From assembly GCA_031266695.1 (NCBI GenBank), contig JAISAK010000059.1, positions 1 through 5,280 on the forward strand: a DNA stretch of 5,280 nt, written 5' to 3'. Shown here one piece after another: positions 4,379-5,280 of the stretch (position 1 is the first letter of the stretch; each line of letters begins with the position of its first letter). Position numbers and translations under genes: made by a program. Below the pieces are notes generated by a model that saw only the letters and a list, made by a program, of their open reading frames with translations, was not told the DNA's origin and ran no database searches. This DNA comes from Treponema sp. (GTDB taxonomy: Bacteria > Spirochaetota > Spirochaetia > Treponematales > Breznakiellaceae).

Positions 4379-5280
4379 TCAAAGCTTTCAAGAGATTCGA
4401 CGCCGGAGTCCTCCGCTGAATTTTCAAATTGTTCCGCGGCATTGGAATTTTCGTCAGGCTGGGGGCCAAAAGACTTTTCACTGGTTTCCAGCCTTGAAAG
4501 GATGGAAGAAAAGGGCGACACTATTTCCAGCTCTGTATCCAGTTCCGCTTCGGCTTCGTCGGTATCCTGGGTTACGTTGCTGAATTCAATCTTGCTGGCA
4601 ATCTCGTCTTCGCGGGAGACGGGCGGGCCCGCGGCAGCGGTTCCGTCCGAGGCTTCGGAAGCAATTTCTTCCGGTTCCTCAAGCTCTTCCAACTCCTCGA
4701 GCTCCTCAAGTTCCTCAATTTCTTCCGGTTCCGCGGACGCCCCGGAATCGCCGGCCGAAACCGCGTTATTATTATCAGTCTGCGTATCTTCCTGCATGTT
4801 TTCAAGTTTTGCGTCTATTTCTTCATCAACCAGTTCAAGGCCGCTGGATTCTACAATATAGGGGACATCATCTTCGCCAAAGGCAAGCCGTACATTCGAT
4901 TTTTTCCTGGAAGCCGCCTTGAAAAGACCCTCCCCCTTGACCGGCTCGGAAGACGGTGCTTCGGCTTCGGGAGCTTTTTTATCCGCGGCCGGTTTGTCCT
5001 CCGGCCCGGCTTCCTCAACAGCCTCGGCTTCTTCAAGGTCTTCGACTTCCTCGGCAGCTTCGGCCTCCTCGACGGCCTCGGCTTCCTCAAGTTCTTCGAC
5101 CTCCTCGACGGCTTCGGCTTCTTCAAGGTCTTCGACTTCCTCGACGGCTTCAGCTTCTTCAAGGGTTTCGACTTCTTCCGAATCGGCGGTTTTGGCTGCC
5201 GGGGCATTTTCGGCAAGGGCCGGCTGGGCGCCCTGGGACGAAAGGCTGGGGGCGGCCTGAAGTATACGGTTCAGGATATT
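4309..5280 (-). CDS. Large acidic low-complexity protein, N-terminus beyond the window
   Basis: The frame is open from base 5280 to a TAA at 4309, giving 323 visible residues with the start off the right edge. The first internal ATG (4797) is not the likely start, because the same composition continues upstream. The protein is extremely Glu-rich, with Ala/Pro linkers. In order: a Gln/Ala/Pro segment; hexapeptide repeats alternating EEVExL and EEAEAV; a short basic patch KAASRKKSNVRLAF (from 4920); IVESSGLELVDEEIDAKL; a Gln/Asn stretch; then (EEL)4. No signal peptide, membrane helix or known catalytic motif is visible in this part. Its function is unknown to me; acidic repeats may form charged coiled coil or disordered spacers. 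It probably continues, through a frameshift at 4321-4331, into the frame ending at 3914. ffh follows on the same strand. Confidence 0.8.
   Translation of the reverse strand, partial: NILNRILQAAPSLSSQGAQPALAENAPAAKTADSEEVETLEEAEAVEEVEDLEEAEAVEEVEELEEAEAVEEAEAAEEVEDLEEAEAVEEAGPEDKPAADKKAPEAEAPSSEPVKGEGLFKAASRKKSNVRLAFGEDDVPYIVESSGLELVDEEIDAKLENMQEDTQTDNNNAVSAGDSGASAEPEEIEELEELEELEELEEPEEIASEASDGTAAAGPPVSREDEIASKIEFSNVTQDTDEAEAELDTELEIVSPFSSILSRLETSEKSFGPQPDENSNAAEQFENSAEDSGVESLESFEILSAEDEKAQENSEDEKKKSPE
4663..4725 (-). repeat. Glu-Glu-Leu tandem repeat, 9-base units
   Basis: Within the acidic protein, EEIEELEELEELEELEEPEEI is coded by near-identical 9-base units (EEL four times, bounded by EEI and EEP variants). 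Such short in-frame repeats are prone to expand or contract without breaking the frame. Confidence 0.8.
5005..5178 (-). repeat. Acidic hexapeptide tandem repeats, 18-base units
   Basis: The acidic protein reads here as ten consecutive six-residue blocks, mostly alternating EEVExL and EEAEAV, the last one incomplete (EEAG). The pair of blocks makes a 36-base higher-order unit, and the DNA copies differ mainly by third-position or single-base changes. Hydrophobic residues recur at fixed intervals, compatible with an amphipathic helix. Confidence 0.85.

Noticed and set aside
4309..4797. A separate 162-residue gene starting at the ATG at 4797
   Set aside because: The frame is open past 4797 to the window edge with the same acidic, repetitive composition, so this ATG is internal.
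4442..5260. Plus-strand Ser/Ala-rich open frames opposite the acidic gene
   Set aside because: Poly-Ser is what the complement of Glu-rich codons (GAA/GAG) gives, so these are shadows of the repeats.

Overview
The window looks like a core chromosomal region of a spirochaete, most likely a Treponema relative of moderate GC content. That placement is an inference from gene order and protein style, not from a database match. Read on the minus strand (right to left), it holds a large acidic protein, ffh, then a short accessory insert, then rpsP, khpA and the first part of rimM. The order ffh-rpsP-khpA-rimM (commonly followed by trmD and rplS) is a widespread bacterial cluster joining protein targeting to ribosome maturation.

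Right end (3914-5280): the C-terminal part of a long, very acidic, low-complexity protein of unknown function whose start lies beyond the window. It has Glu-rich tandem repeats. Its reading frame breaks at an 11-A run (minus strand) followed by a potential hairpin, and a 12th A would join it to a further open frame of about 138 residues. Next comes ffh (2453-3841), complete, with a good sigma-70 promoter so close to its start codon that the mRNA is predicted to be leaderless.

Middle (about 1276-2452): an accessory insert separating ffh from rpsP. It holds a plus-strand toxin-antitoxin remnant, in which a HigB/Gp49-type toxin has lost its middle but keeps both ends and the XRE antitoxin is intact, and a divergent minus-strand gene for a small retropepsin-like (clan AA) aspartic protease. 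The toxin-antitoxin part is visibly more AT-rich than its surroundings, which fits horizontal acquisition.

Left end (1-1275): rpsP has its own strong promoter. It is followed by a 150-base cluster of palindromes resembling a REP or IS200/IS605-type element, which reaches into the last codons of rpsP. Then come khpA and a rimM fragment that runs off the window. No rRNA, tRNA, CRISPR array or intact transposase was found.
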